Source: Inia geoffrensis
Lineage: Eukaryota; Chordata; Mammalia; Artiodactyla; Iniidae
Assembly (NCBI GenBank): GCA_036417435.1
Contig: CM070916.1
Coordinates: forward strand, 22,328,052-22,392,051
Direction of reading: 5' to 3'
Length of the DNA: 64,000 bases
Below the pieces are notes generated by a model. The model saw only the letters and a list, made by a program, of their open reading frames with translations. It ran no database searches and was not told the origin of the DNA. Each line of letters starts with the position of its first letter. Position 1 is the first letter of the stretch. A program made the position numbers and the translations under genes. Shown piece after piece: positions 45,141 to 57,669 of the stretch.

Positions 45141-46800
45141 GTTACAAATTTGGACTGTACTGACTACTGTGAGTCTAGAGTGAGTGCTGAGTCTTATAAT
45201 ACGCTTGTAATTAAAACACAGCTTGTTGTTTAAATGCTTTCTGAACTTCTTTTCCTCAGTCTCTCTCCTACCTTGCTTAATTTACTGTCCTAATTTTCTT
45301 CCTTCAAAATTTCATGCCAACATGATTCAACTATAACTTGATCCTACTGTCTTTCTCTGTATCCATTTATTTCATTTTTATTGGATTGGTGCCAAAACGT
45401 AGCTTCATGTTCCTCAAAAACCTTTCACATAGTACATAATCACACAGTATACTGTTTTAGGCATTGAGAAAGTAAATTAGACTTATACAGTCTTTTCCCT
45501 TCTCTGAAGGTTTTAACTGCATTGAGTTGATTAAATCTCCTATGACCACTTACTGTTTTACCTAGCTAATGCATTCTGTACTAGCCCATGTTTCCAGCAG
45601 TCCTGAAGAATGGTTTCAATTAGAACACTGCAGAGGGTACACCATATTGATATTTTAAAGTGGTTCAGCCATTAGAAAAATGGTCTTAGAAATAGGAGAA
45701 TAAATGTCAGATAGTATATGTAAGGTTATAAACATTAGTTATGTAAATACTGAAAGGACTGATTCAACAGAAATGAAACAGCAATCAAGGGGGTGCGGAC
45801 ACTGTTACATACAATGATAATGGATGAAGAGTGAGTATGACACTGGATTCTACTCAAAAGTACTCATTTTTTTATACTAAAGATGGTTTTATGCAATTTA
45901 TGATACTTTGTACAGTTTACGTCATAATTTTTAAAAGATTAATAAAAAAATTAGGGATCAAAATGAACCATCCATCTCAACTTGCAGAAAGTAAAAGAAG
46001 ATACATCACAGATCAGGAATGAGAAGAAATGAGTTCTATTCTCAGCTTTGCCTCTAACATCTAAGGATATTACTTAATAATTCTTTTACCGAGTTGAAGA
46101 GGATCATCCATTTCTTATTTTTATTGTACCCTAATTTAGGATTGGTTTTCAGGGTCACAATTCATATCTGTGGAGCATCAAGTAAACAAAAGTGACTTTC
46201 TTTAATGTGTCTGTTACATGCAGGTACAGGCTGTGGTGAGTGCCCCTCTAAGTCTATGGGATCTCTACATGATAGTTCTTTTCCATGTACTGGCAGCTCA
46301 GGGGACCATGGCACACCATATGACATTTTTGACAACATACACTGAAAAAGCTGGGTGATAGAACACATTTCCTTAGCTCTCACTTTTATTACTCAGTGAC
46401 TTAAAACCAGTGTTAAGTGCTACTTCAACTAACACATAGTTTGTTGTTTTGTCACCTTCCTCCTTATTTTTCTACCATTTTCCCCTTATAATACTGACTC
46501 CAATCTCTGCATTGGCTTAGTAGATGTCAGAAACTAACATTTAAGAAATTTTATTCCTGTTTAAGTAAATAACTATGATTCATAACTGCTAGTAATTCTA
46601 AGAAAACTTCACAAACACAGGGGAATATATTAAGCTGAAAAAGATCTTTGATTGACTATATGTATCCTAACATGAAGTTTCTAACACCTATAAGAGAGAA
46701 AGAGACCTACGTAGTCTTAGGGTGAAAATCAGGTAATTTGATAAGAGTGAGTGAGGGAACATTAAAGGTTTGAGGTACCAGTGATTATCGTTTTCATTCC
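45141..46800. other. Unrecognised sequence, no gene seen
   Basis: About 1.65 kb, no supported frame, RNA gene or nameable repeat. Frames of 63 (45831-46022) and 73 codons (minus, 46162-46383) look random. Confidence 0.5.
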
Positions 46801-46806
46801 ACTTCA

Positions 46807-47035
46807 AGAATAAACTTTCCAGGCTTCCCTGGTGGCGCAGTGGTTGAGTGTCCGCCTGCCGATGCAGGGAACACGGGTTCGTGCCCCGGTCCGGGAAGAT
46901 CCCACATGCCGCAGAGTGGCTGGGCCCATGAGCCATGGCCGCTGAGCCTGCGCGTCCAGAGCCTGTTGCTCTGCAACGGGAGAGGCCCACGTACCGCAAA
47001 AAAAAAAAAAAAAAAAAAAAGAGAATAAACTTTTC
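46807..47035 (+). mobile_element. CHR SINE (short form) with target-site duplication
   Basis: Element 46821-47020 with 22 or so A at the end. AGAATAAACTTTCC (46807-46820) and AGAATAAACTTTTC (47022-47035) flank it with one mismatch. About 14 bases of the usual CACAACAGTGAGAGG block before the terminal GTACCGC are missing, a deletion that would mark any daughter copies. Confidence 0.96.
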
Positions 47036-47059
47036 TTTTCCTCGCAATCACCATTTAGC

Positions 47060-47315
47060 AGGAATATACCATGATAGTTCGGAGCATCAGTATTTGAGAT
47101 GAATGCCTGGGATCAACCCTCTGTCATCCCTTAGCTCTTGTCTGGCCTTTGGCAAGTTTCCCTGTGGTCTCTATTCCTCAGTTCAAGTGCCATCAAGATA
47201 TTCAAGTGCTGTTTTGAAGGGTTGCTCCAAGGATTAAATGAGATAATACATGTAAAGGCTAGAACAGGGCTGGGACAATATTAATCACACAATATGTGTG
47301 TTATTAGGTAGACTC
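47060..47315 (+). mobile_element. MIR SINE remnant
   Basis: Sense MIR: TGCCTGGGATCAACCCTCTG, GCCTTTGGCAAGTTTCCC, AAGGATTAAATGAGATAATA, CATGTAAAGGCTAGAACAGG and a terminal TGTTATTAGG. One of the better preserved MIRs in the window. Confidence 0.8.
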
Positions 47316-48365
47316 TTCCTCTGAAGATCCAGAAAATTAACAGTGAGAGAGGAAAAAAACAAATACTGTTTACCCCCACTTCTACTGTCCTCTTGTAATC
47401 TATCTTCTCAGACAAATCCAACAAGCCCTAGTTTAAGTACTATCACTTACAACAAACCTTTCACGTTTCTGAGCATTAAAACATTTGTTTGCTACTCTCT
47501 GTTTCAGAAAGAGATCATACACTATTTTATACCATGTGAAAAATATCTTATATAGGTATTTATCTCCAATATATTTTCAACATTCTTAAGAGAAAAGACT
47601 TCTTATATTGCTTTTGTGCTTTTAGACTTTCTTGGGAAAAATTTAATCCTCTGCCACACCTCTGTCCACACTGCAGAGTACAAGTGTAACTGAATTGGTG
47701 GAACACAGAGTGGGATTTCGTACATGTCTTTCTCAAACCACAGATGAAGAGCAAGTTTGTAGTCTCCAGACGTCCCAGCAGTAGAAGTCATTCATGTCAC
47801 AGTCAACTACAAGCCATCAATCATAACGAGAGCTACGTTATAGCACCTGGGTCCCTGATTCATTTGTCAGGAAAAGATGGACAGACACTGTAACTTAGAT
47901 GCCAATGAATTTCAACTAACTTTTTGTTTTTGGAGGAGTTGGGGAGGATGAAATTTAAGTTGCTTCACTTTCTTCTGAAGCCATGCATACAGAAAAGAGA
48001 CAAGCTGTGGATGAGGTGAGAGTAAAACATTAACCTTCACACTTGGACACACTTTGTGAATATTTCCAGCGAGGCAAGTTATATAGATCTTTAGAATAAC
48101 AAGATAGTACTAAAATTCCACAAAAAATCTTTTTGTTTACTAGGAAAAAATAGAGAATTTCAAAACTAAAGAAAAATATTTTCTATTTGCTTGTATATGA
48201 CACATTACACCTTGATTTTCAATTCCAATATTTTTTGCATATTTAAAAACTTAAGGCCAGTTCCTATTCATAGCCACAAATGCAAAAGTCTCATAAACAT
48301 ATTAACAAATTGATTTCAGCAATGTACATATGTAATGTCTAAGTTGAATTTAGTCTAGGAATGGA
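47316..48365. other. Unrecognised sequence, no gene seen
   Basis: About 1 kb without a supported gene, RNA or nameable repeat. Confidence 0.45.
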
Positions 48366-49144
48366 GATTAGTTAGTATTAATTAGTGTAATTAATCATAT
48401 TGACAGATTAGAAGAAATCACATGGTCATAATAATAAATTAAGAAAATCCATTTGATAAAATTCAATATTCATTCATCATAAAAATTCTTAGTAAACTAA
48501 GACTGGAAGGGAACTTTATCTGACATAAGATATGCAAAATCTACAGAAAACCTCACATTTATGGGTAAATAACTACACCTATCACCTTGACTTTGGAATC
48601 AACACAAGAAGAATCATTATCTCTACTTTTATCTAACATTATAGGAAGTTTAAGACAATGCAGAAGGGTAATAAAAATAAATAAAATGCATAAGGATTGG
48701 AAAGGAAGGGGAAAAAAATGACCTTTTCCCAGGTAATACCATTATATACAAAAGAACTAACAGGTACATTTGTAGAATTAATTAAGGAGTTCCACCAGGT
48801 TGTTGGATATAAAACTGGCATACAAATAAATTACATTCCTACTTACCAGCAACAGTAAGGAAAAAAAATTTTTAATACATTATAATAGCATCAATTTAGA
48901 TACTTGGGGATTATATGTCTTACATTATAAATATATGTGTAAGACATCAGCCAAGAAAATTATAAATTTTACTAAGAAACATTAAGGACATTAAAAGGGG
49001 TTAACTAATCAAGATATATACCATGTTCATTGTTTGAAAGTTGAAATACTGTGAATATGTGAATGCAATGTAATCCCACTCAAAATCCCAATAAATTTGG
49101 TAGAATTTGGCAAGCTAATTTAAAAACACATATGGAATTTCAAG

Positions 49145-49481
49145 CATCAAAACACTCTTTTCTTTTTTTTTTAAATTACGAGGCCCTAATGTACAACATG
49201 GTGATTACAGTTAACAATACTGTACTGTATACCTGAAAGTTGCTAAGAGAGCAACTCTTTTTTTTTTTTTTTTTGCGGTACTCGGGCCTCTCACTGCTGT
49301 GGCCCCTCCCGTTGCGGAGCACAGGCTCCGCACGCGCAGGCCCAGCTGCCGCGGCCCACGGGCCCAGCCGCTCCGCGGCACGCGGGATCCTCGCGGACTG
49401 GGGCACGAACCCACACCCCCTGCATCGGCAGGCGGACTCCCAACCACTGCGCCACCCGGGAAGCCCATCAAAAACACTCTT
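49145..49481 (-). mobile_element. CHR SINE (short form) with ~85-bp 3' extension and target-site duplication
   Basis: The SINE body is 49258-49465 on the minus strand (17 T at 49258-49274, head ending at 49465). To its left, 49173-49257 is non-SINE sequence, then a second T-rich run (49158-49172). The whole block is bracketed by CATCAAAACACTCTT (49145-49159) and CATCAAAAACACTCTT (49466-49481). The ancient L1 reads straight on from the left copy to GAAGAAGAACAAGG after the right copy. The body is unusually G+C rich, with several changes from other copies (GCACGCGCAGGCCCAG). Confidence 0.92.
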
Positions 49482-50396
49482 GAAGAAGAACAAGGCTCAA
49501 GCAGACATATACAGACTTCTTATAAAGATCTACTAATTAACAAACTATGGTACTGACACAAGGACAGGCACCTGGACCAACGGAACAGGATATAAATCTC
49601 AGAAACAGACTCATTCATTTACGGACACCTGATAAATGAGATATTTAGCGCTGCAGAGTAGTGGAGAAAAACAGGCTTTGCAGAAAATGGTTTGGAGCCA
49701 GTGAGAACCCATTTAAACAGAAAATAAAATACATGGACCTTACATGTCCCTGTGTATAAAATTCATGTCAAGGTGCACCTTTATGTGAAATACATGTCTA
49801 TAATATTTTGAGAAAAATTTTCAAGAGCATATCTTTATTTCCCCGGGTAAGGACTAATTTTCTAAACCACAAAGCACTAAGCATAAAGTAAATGACTGAT
49901 AAATTCTACTGTGTAAAAATCGGGAAAATCTGTGCATCACCAGTCACCATTAAAATAGTGAAAATACAAACCACGGTCTGGAAGAAGATTTTTTTTTAAT
50001 ACACTTAAAGAAAGACTAGCAAAACCAAAACAACAATAACCACCACAAAAACTCCTACAAGAATTAAGAAAAAGACAAGACAACTTAGATGAAAAATGGG
50101 CACTTTACAAAGACGGAATCCAAATAGCCAGTAACCATTAGTGATGAGGGAAATGTAAATTAAAGCAAGTATGATTCCACTACAAACTCACTGACTGGGC
50201 AAAAATGTTAAAGTCTGACAATACATATGCTAGTGAGGATGTGGACAACAGGAAGTCTCATTGCATGGGGTGGGAGTATGAACTGGTACAACCACACTGA
50301 AAGGCTAAGTGGCATTATCTCGTAAATCTGAGTGTATGAAAATCCAGCAATTCCACTCCTCAATATATACTCTAGAGAAACATATATGTGTGCAAC

Positions 50397-50408
50397 TGTG
50401 TGTGTGTG

Positions 50409-50445
<37 letters not shown>

Positions 50446-50460
50446 CATGTATGTATATAT
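50397..50460. repeat. (GT)n microsatellite
   Basis: Two GT blocks separated by one extra T at 50410, then a GTATGCATGTATGTATATAT tail. Z-DNA forming type. Confidence 0.97.
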
Positions 50461-50990
50461 AAGACAGCTTCTTGGCAGCATTTTTCTTAACAGCCCCGAC
50501 CTGGAAACACCCAAATGTCCATCAGCAGAACAGATCAATAAATTGTGTTACAGTCATAAAATATTCAGCAATTAAAGTAAATAAACCACAGCCGCATATC
50601 TTAAAATAGATGGAACTTACAAACACAATTTTGAGCATCAGATGTCAGATACCCAAAAATACACACACAAAAATACACACAGTATACTGTTCAAAAACAG
50701 GCAAAACTTTGTTATTTAAGGATACATAGATGAAAATATAATATTTATTTTAAAATGCACGCGAATGATTCTCAGTAAAGTCAGGAATATTAGATACATC
50801 TGGGAAAACAGAAGGGGTTTGTAATCTGGCAAGGGGCCCATGTTTCCTGGAAGGGATGTTTCTACAATACTGGCAAAATTCTACCTTCTGATTTGATTGT
50901 GTTTACATGAAGTTTACTTTATACGCACTCATTAAATTGCACATATGTTTCATGCTGTGTGTCATGTTTAATGATAAATATAAATAATTT

Positions 50991-53260
50991 ACATTTCCAT
51001 AATTGTAGCTATGATTTCATTTATGTAAAACTTATTAGGATAATATTAACAACATCAATAATATATAAATATCATTATTCATAAATAGAAAGACGTAAAG
51101 TGGAGTGTAGTAGCTATTTGTGTCAATGAAGTCTGATGCGGTGTTTGTCCCACTGTGATTTGTTGAAAGTGAATATGGCCCGGAAATGTGCTATACAGGC
51201 CACTGGACGTTCCAGGACACAACAATGAACAAATAACCAGATCTCAGGAAAAAACAACACGGGCCTTGTCTTCAAATTTCGCTCCATCAACTGCAATTTA
51301 GAATAAAAAATAAACAACTTCCCCATGTCATAGATTAATTGTGTTTGGTTAACAGGGCTCCCCAGATACTAATTTCTACCACAAGACTGTACAACTTATT
51401 CCAGTAATACACCCCAATAATTCGGTTATTCAAACACCCTTTGAGGTGAAATTTCTCTTAATGATTCATAAGCACAAAAGTATGTGTAAAAAATGAAATA
51501 TTACTATTCTGGCCAAGATTATCAACATATAAATCTAGTCACGTATCTGTAAAAAAATAAGTGAACTGCTGACATAATCCAGAAAGAAAACTAATCAAAA
51601 GAAAATGAAAAAAATATAGATGCATAAGAAGTCCTTTAGCACATAAAGTATAGGAAATAGAAGAAATAGGGAAGACTGCAGAATTTTATTTCGTGTGGCT
51701 TAAAACTGACATTGATTACTGTAAGTGCAATGACTTGTGGTCCTCTATAGTTTAATTAAATGTTTCCAGAAAATAAAAGTAAAGCCTTCCATGTGGACCT
51801 TTATCAACTTCTCTTTTCTCCTCTAAAATACTTTTTAAAAAATTGACGCAATTACTAGAGAACCCATCAGGGTGTATTTGATTTTTCACTTTTTTTATCC
51901 AAAAAAAAAAAAAAAAATCTTCCCACACATCATTTTCCAGTTCCAAAAACTGGTATTGTGGATTCTTAAGCACGCGCTTGACACCAAACAGGTTGACTGC
52001 TCTGGGACAGAATGCGCATACTTATTTGCGGTGTTATTCCATCTGGTGCAATGGTGCCATCTACAGACGTGACTGCGTATTTCCACAAGCGCCTCTGAAA
52101 AGATTCAAAATAAAGGCTGAAATGAAGGATTCCAAAAGCTACAGTTCTAACTCTGATTCTTTACATTTTGTAACATTTGTTCTTTTTAGACTATTATAAG
52201 ACTCTTTGTTCTTTTTAGTATATTATAAAAACAACTCATTTCATTTATGTGCCATGAAAATGTAATTCAAAATCCCTGCATTTATAATCCAAAGGAGTTC
52301 GACCTTTATGCCTAAAGACAGAACAATATATCTAGAGATGGTATTAAACTGTAATATTTTGAGGTAAATTACCAAACAAAATGGAATAGGTATATGATAT
52401 GGGCCTTCCCTCAAAATGCCTAAAATCAAGCTAAAATTCAAAATTAGCACAGGTAGAATAATTTGAGCTGAATTAATTCCTAAATTGTGTGAGTAGATTT
52501 TTCAGACAACAACAACAAAAAAACCTTTATACTGGAGACATAGGAGGAAAAAATGATATGCGCTGAGTACACTTATTTGACAGCTTTTCTCTAATTCTCA
52601 TATGTCCTCTCCTTGTGCGGCAAGTGTTAACTGGGCCACATCCAAATTAATTTCCTCAGGCCACACTGCTAAAATGTGCAGTAGCATAAGGATTCAGATC
52701 CATGAGATTTAACCGCAAGGCTAATCCTCTTTGCATTCTCCACAGCCAGAAACCTCACGGGAAATCCTCCACAGTTTTAAAAAGGGCTAAAGGTGTCTGG
52801 CACCCCGGCTTTTCTATGGTAACTCACAGAAAGTGTCTTCTGTGTAGCTTTAAAATACGCATTATTACACACCAACTGCTGGGCTCTGTTGCAAAGGATG
52901 TTTTCCTTGCAAAGATATCCTATAAATAAAAACTGTAATAAAATATGATCCCAGAAACAGCTGGTTCCAGGGATGATGGCATATAAATGACTAAGCAGTT
53001 AATTACCTTCCCCTTGATTTCAATGCGGGGTGAATTCACCCCTTCTTCAACTAGACAGAATAGGAGCATGCAATGAGTAACCCCAACTGACAGCATCTTT
53101 TCTCTCTCTGAAACTAAATCCATCATACTTGTCACACTCCTCTAACCCACGCTATTGGTCTAGTCATAGCTTCCCCATCATGGGAAGAAAGAAACATCTT
53201 GAAAGGAAACAGCATCTCCTACAATTCTCCCAGCGCCATTCATTGAGGCTTTCCTTGCAT
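50991..53260. other. Unrecognised sequence, no gene seen
   Basis: About 2.3 kb. Open frames up to 75 codons on both strands have no family resemblance. I recognise no repeat, and no splice-site pair frames a plausible exon. Confidence 0.5.
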
Positions 53261-53264
53261 ATGC

Positions 53265-53420
53265 CTGCATCCATTCAACAGATACTTCCCAATACCTGCC
53301 TTGTGTCAAAGGCAGAGGACATACAAGTTTGCACTAGACAGAGTCCTTGCCCACAGAGAACTTACAGTAGCAGAAGGGTACATGTAGGAGGCGGTACAGT
53401 CAAACACAAATAAATTACAC
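53265..53420 (-). mobile_element. L2 LINE 3' end remnant, antisense
   Basis: ATCCATTCAACAGATACTTCC, CAATACCTGCCTTGTGTCAA, GAGTCCTTGCCCACAGAG and AACTTACAGTAG correspond to the reversed L2 3' end in order. Confidence 0.7.
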
Positions 53421-56400
53421 ACAGTAGGTCATCAAATATTAAAGAAAGCCCTTTCTGGCTAATTCAGCCCTTATTGGTCTCTCTCTCTGATCATCCTGAG
53501 GTCCAGAGCACTTACACTGTGTAACCCTGTTTAGCTAGGTGAGCTTCCGGAGGAATGGGGCAGTGCGTTATACTCTTTTGCTATCCTGATATAATCAAGT
53601 AAGGACTCAACAAGGATTTCATGATGTGCTGGCTGCAGCAGAGGAAGTGGGAGGGAGAGGTGGGATGAGAGAAGGAGGAAGAAGTAGAGAAAGAGAAAGG
53701 AGAAAAGAAGCAGGAGAAGAAAGGGGGCATCTCATTTGAATTTTTCTTTGCGTTAGGAAAAAGAAAACATCTCTACCTTGTGAAAAAAAATCTTTCCTAT
53801 TTCGGTGGAACCTGAGTAGAAAACCAGAAGTCTAGGCGGAGGCACTGCTAGAGCCAGAGTCGTGTGGCGGTGGCGACAGCTGGAAGGCACATCACGTCCT
53901 GCCCACTTAGGAATCACCACGTGCAGATTTTCACTGCCGTGGGTCCCATGACTCAGGTGCCTGTGGGAGCAGCACACGGCCTGTGAGCCCTCCTGTATCA
54001 TTTTTTTGGGGAAATGATATTGTAACAAAGCAAGTATTAGAAGGATTCAAGGAAAGAAAGGAACATAGGAGAAGAAACAGAGTCCCACTGCTTTGCCTTT
54101 CCCTCACTGATCCACCAAGAGCAATGCACGCTCTGGGCTGCTGGGGTCTCGCTCTTGAACGAAGGTGGTAGCCTTTCTAGTTATTCTATCACACACCCAT
54201 TTCTGCCGGTCTTTTAAAATCAGCGTTGAAGACCATTAGAATGCAAGTCATGTCTACGATGTTTCTGAAATCTTCCAATGCCTGCCGTAGAAAAAGGGAG
54301 ATCCCAGGTGTTTACCATCCTCATGTATAATAGCATTTGGTCAACAATTAAAGTGACAAGAGCATACAAGCAGTTAAAAACTATTGCTTTGCAACAAAAA
54401 CGTGAGAACACATTTCAGTATTAGTTTTGTAAAAATACTGAGTATTACGGTGGTGTCAGGCTCCTTGTCCCATATACTCTGTTAAAACTGAATTTATAAA
54501 GTCTGTAAGTGGGAGATTAGTAGATAGACATGGATCTATGTATACAGAGCCATAACGAGAAACAGATATAAATATAGATGTGTATATGATAGAATTTCAA
54601 GAGTACATATAGGTATCCCTGAAATCAATGTTAAATCTTTCAGTTAAGATAATTAAAAAACCTTAGCCTAAATACTGATCATCAAAACCAGGGTACACAT
54701 GGATAGGATTTAACTCTTAGGGGGAGGAGGTATTTTATGTGAATTAGCTAAGTCTCGAAAAGAAAAATGCACTATCTGTTTTTAAATTAATCTGGTTTCC
54801 TAAATTAAGTAGGTTATTTCTAATCCAAAGCATCTTGCTTTCACACAAAGAGGAGATACTGGAAGAAAATTGAATAGGATCAGTGCTTGGCACCTTTCTA
54901 AATATCCCCCTTTATATCCAAGACTTGGCAAACCTCATCTGCCCTTTCTCCCCACCCTCCCTTCCCCGACCTGAGAATGCATCTGATATTGACCCTACTT
55001 GCTCCTGGATCTCCCAGGACTAACCCCATCTTTGTACCAACCACCTACCAAAGAATATGGTTCTGTTCTGCAAAAGCTTTTTACTTTAGTGAAGTCTAGA
55101 GGTTCTCGCTGTCATGTTAAACAAGAGTTTGAGACTTGGCAGCCCGATGCACGGCCGCCTCTGTAACACACCACAGCAGCCGAAATCTTGGCAGCCAGTC
55201 AAAAGCTAATGAAAATTTCAAAGGTACAAAGCTCTTCTCATAGCTCCCGAGAAGTAAGAGAGCTTTCAGCAGGATCATAACAGGTGCATCAAAGTAATAC
55301 AAAAAGGACAAAAAAGAAAAAAGAAGGCTTCGTGGACCCCCCCCCAAAATAAAAATTATAAAAATAAACATGTACACATAAACCGTGTTTTATATATGTC
55401 AAAAAGCTCCTTTCAATATTCATCAGGTAACTGCAAGAGAATCAGAACAGACCTGCACAAACTACAAGAGGTGGTAAGTATCAGAGTATTTTCAGGTTTA
55501 AAGAACCAACGTACATATCTATAGATTGAAATGCCTCACTTTGGAATTTCTGCTTCAAATCACAGAAACAGAGTAGCTAGGTAACATTGTGGTCTTAAAC
55601 TGCACAAAGTATATTTTTAACAAGTAAAACGTGTGGGAAACAAGGAGTACAGACTTCATTTAAGCTCTGTATTTCTTGACAGCAATCCAAAGAGGTCAAA
55701 ACATTTTTTAACAACAACTCTTGGAAACTGGGACAGGAGGAATAGAAGCAAGAGTTGTCTGATTTTTCAACCCGTCTCCATTTCTGCTATTGAAGTTTAC
55801 ATTATTCTAACAGTTAAGTGATTGGTGATACAGAACTAACAGAAATCAAGAAAGTTATCCTGTCTCTGCTGGTGAGTAGGCTAGGAATGCCGAAAGGGGG
55901 GCAGTAAATAAGTACAGAAGAGGAACTCAAACAACACAGCAAATTGTGGAACACTGGACAATATACCAAACAAAAATGGAAGAAATGCAAGAATTAGAAG
56001 AGGAAAAACTGAACCTTAATGTTGATTCTGGGTCTCTGTTTCCCCACTTGGAAAACATAAGTAATGATAATACATGTTCAGACCACTTCACAAGTTTGTT
56101 GTAGAGCATAAATGAGCTAGTGTTCCAGCGCTTCATAAATATATTTTCTTAGTAACAATATTTTGGGTTTTCTTATTTTTTCATATTCCTAGCAGTGTTC
56201 GTTTATTCTGTAGTTCCAAAGCAACAAAAATGCATATGTTAAAAAGAAAGTGGCACATGAATATAGTGGGGCATGATTTCACAGGAAGACACAGGACAGG
56301 AAGATTTAATAGACTCCAAAGCAATGACATTTTTATATTGACCATCTGGACTTCAAGCATCAGTCGGAGTCTATGCTAGTTCATTTCCTCTCACATAGCA

Positions 56401-56984
56401 CATTCACAAACGTTTTATTCACTGAAAGTACAGATCTTTGTTATTCAGCCCATAAAGCCAGCTTTCAGGTGCTGCCCTTCTGCTTTATTCACTGTCTGCT
56501 CTGTTCTGTTTCACTAGACTCAGCAAACCGTCTGGGAGCCTTGAATCAGTCCCATTACACGGCAGCTCCACACTGTGGCTACACTGAGAAAATGTCCTGA
56601 GAGTGAAAGTGGCTGTGTGTACTTCGACGCTGGCTGTGATGCACCATCATCACTGAAGAAAGAAGATGTGAGCGATGTGCCACAATTTTTTATATACAGA
56701 TTCGGATGCAGAGACCAACATTTTGGGGCTTCCCATTTGGAATAGACTTATTTAACAAGGTCCTTATTTTAGTGGATAGTGATAATGATTCTGTTTTGCC
56801 CATAGGAGCATTTTATTCAAGGCAATTTGCACCAGAGAAATAAATGACCTATTATCACAGTTTTTAAAAGAAGTAATCTCTCAAAAGTGCTTTAAAGTTG
56901 CTTTATGTTTATGGTATTAGGTTAGTGGTGATGATAAAGTAGATAGCAACTGAATGATGGTTGTAATGATACAATTGTAGAGTT
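53421..56984. other. Unrecognised sequence, no gene seen
   Basis: About 3.5 kb, the longest stretch without a repeat I can name apart from a purine tract. 53790-53990 is locally richer in G and C and contains CACGTG, TGACTCA and CAGGTG words, which are candidate E-box and AP-1 sites but also expected by chance. No open frame reaches 95 codons. Confidence 0.45.
53638..53730. repeat. Purine-rich low-complexity tract
   Basis: About 90 bases almost entirely of A and G (GGAGGAAGAAG, AGAAAGAGAAAGG). Could form a triplex. No coding meaning. Confidence 0.9.
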
Positions 56985-57205
56985 TGTAGAAATAACACTG
57001 GCTTTGTAGTCAGATTTGGGTTTAAACCTAAGCTCAACCATTCACTGGCTCTATAATACTAGTTAAATGACTTAATCTCTAAATTTTGCTCCCTCATCTG
57101 CAAAATAAGGGAAATAATAAAAGTCTCTTGACGTGTAGGAAAGCATTAATTATATTAAATATCTAATAGAAATTCTAGAACATAATAAACAGTCCATAAT
57201 TGTCA
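56985..57205 (+). mobile_element. MIR SINE remnant
   Basis: Sense MIR: AACACTGGCTTTGTAGTCAG, ATTTGGGTTTAAACCTAAGC, CATTCACTGGCTCTATAATA, GACTTAATCTCTAAATTTTG and CCTCATCTGCAAAATAAGGG. Nearly full length and well aligned by eye. Confidence 0.82.
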
Positions 57206-57444
57206 TTTGCTGTCCTACCAAAAGACGAGTACAATGAGGTCACAGGACTTAGTCATCCTATGTGATAAACTCACAGCCCCAGGTTTAGTACTCTGTTATT
57301 ACACTAATTACTTCCATGAAAATAAATTTTTATTGTTTTATGAATTACCTCCAAATTTCTGCTAGTTTCACAGTGGAATAAAATATGACTTTTTCCCTTG
57401 TAATGTAACAATTTAGGACAACTATGCACCACCACCCATTAAAT

Positions 57445-57669
57445 AAAGTGCTTTTTTTTTTTTTTTTTTGCAGTACACAGTCCTCTCACCGCTGTGGTCT
57501 CTCCCGTTGCAGAGCACAGGCTCCAGATGCGCAGACTCAGCAGCCATGGCTCACGGGCCCAGCCGCTCCGCGGCATGTGGGATCTTCCCAGACCGGGGCA
57601 CGAACCCGTGTCCCCTGTATCGGCAGGCGGACTCTCAACCACTGCGCCACCAGGGAAGCCCAAAGTGCT
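57445..57669 (-). mobile_element. CHR SINE (short form) with target-site duplication
   Basis: Minus-strand element 57453-57661 with a T-run of about 18. AAAGTGCT lies at 57445-57452 and 57662-57669. Several CpG sites have decayed (CAGTACACAGTCC at the tail side), so it is somewhat older than the GC-perfect copies. Confidence 0.95.

Larger units (their letters stand above)
48370..50990 (+). mobile_element. Ancient L1 (ORF2 3' half and 3' UTR), interrupted
   Basis: ORF2-derived words run in order: AATCCATTTGATAAAATTCAA, AGTAAACTAAGACTGGAAGG, ATTATATACAAAAGAACTAAC, CCCACTCAAAATCCCAATAA, then after the SINE CAAACTATGGTACTGACAC, GAGGATGTGGACAACAGGAAG, CCAAATGTCCATCAGCAG. The 3' UTR tail near 50830-50990 includes TTAAATTGCACATATG. 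The reading frame is destroyed throughout. A CHR SINE with extra sequence sits at 49160-49465 and a (GT)n array at 50397. Confidence 0.7.
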
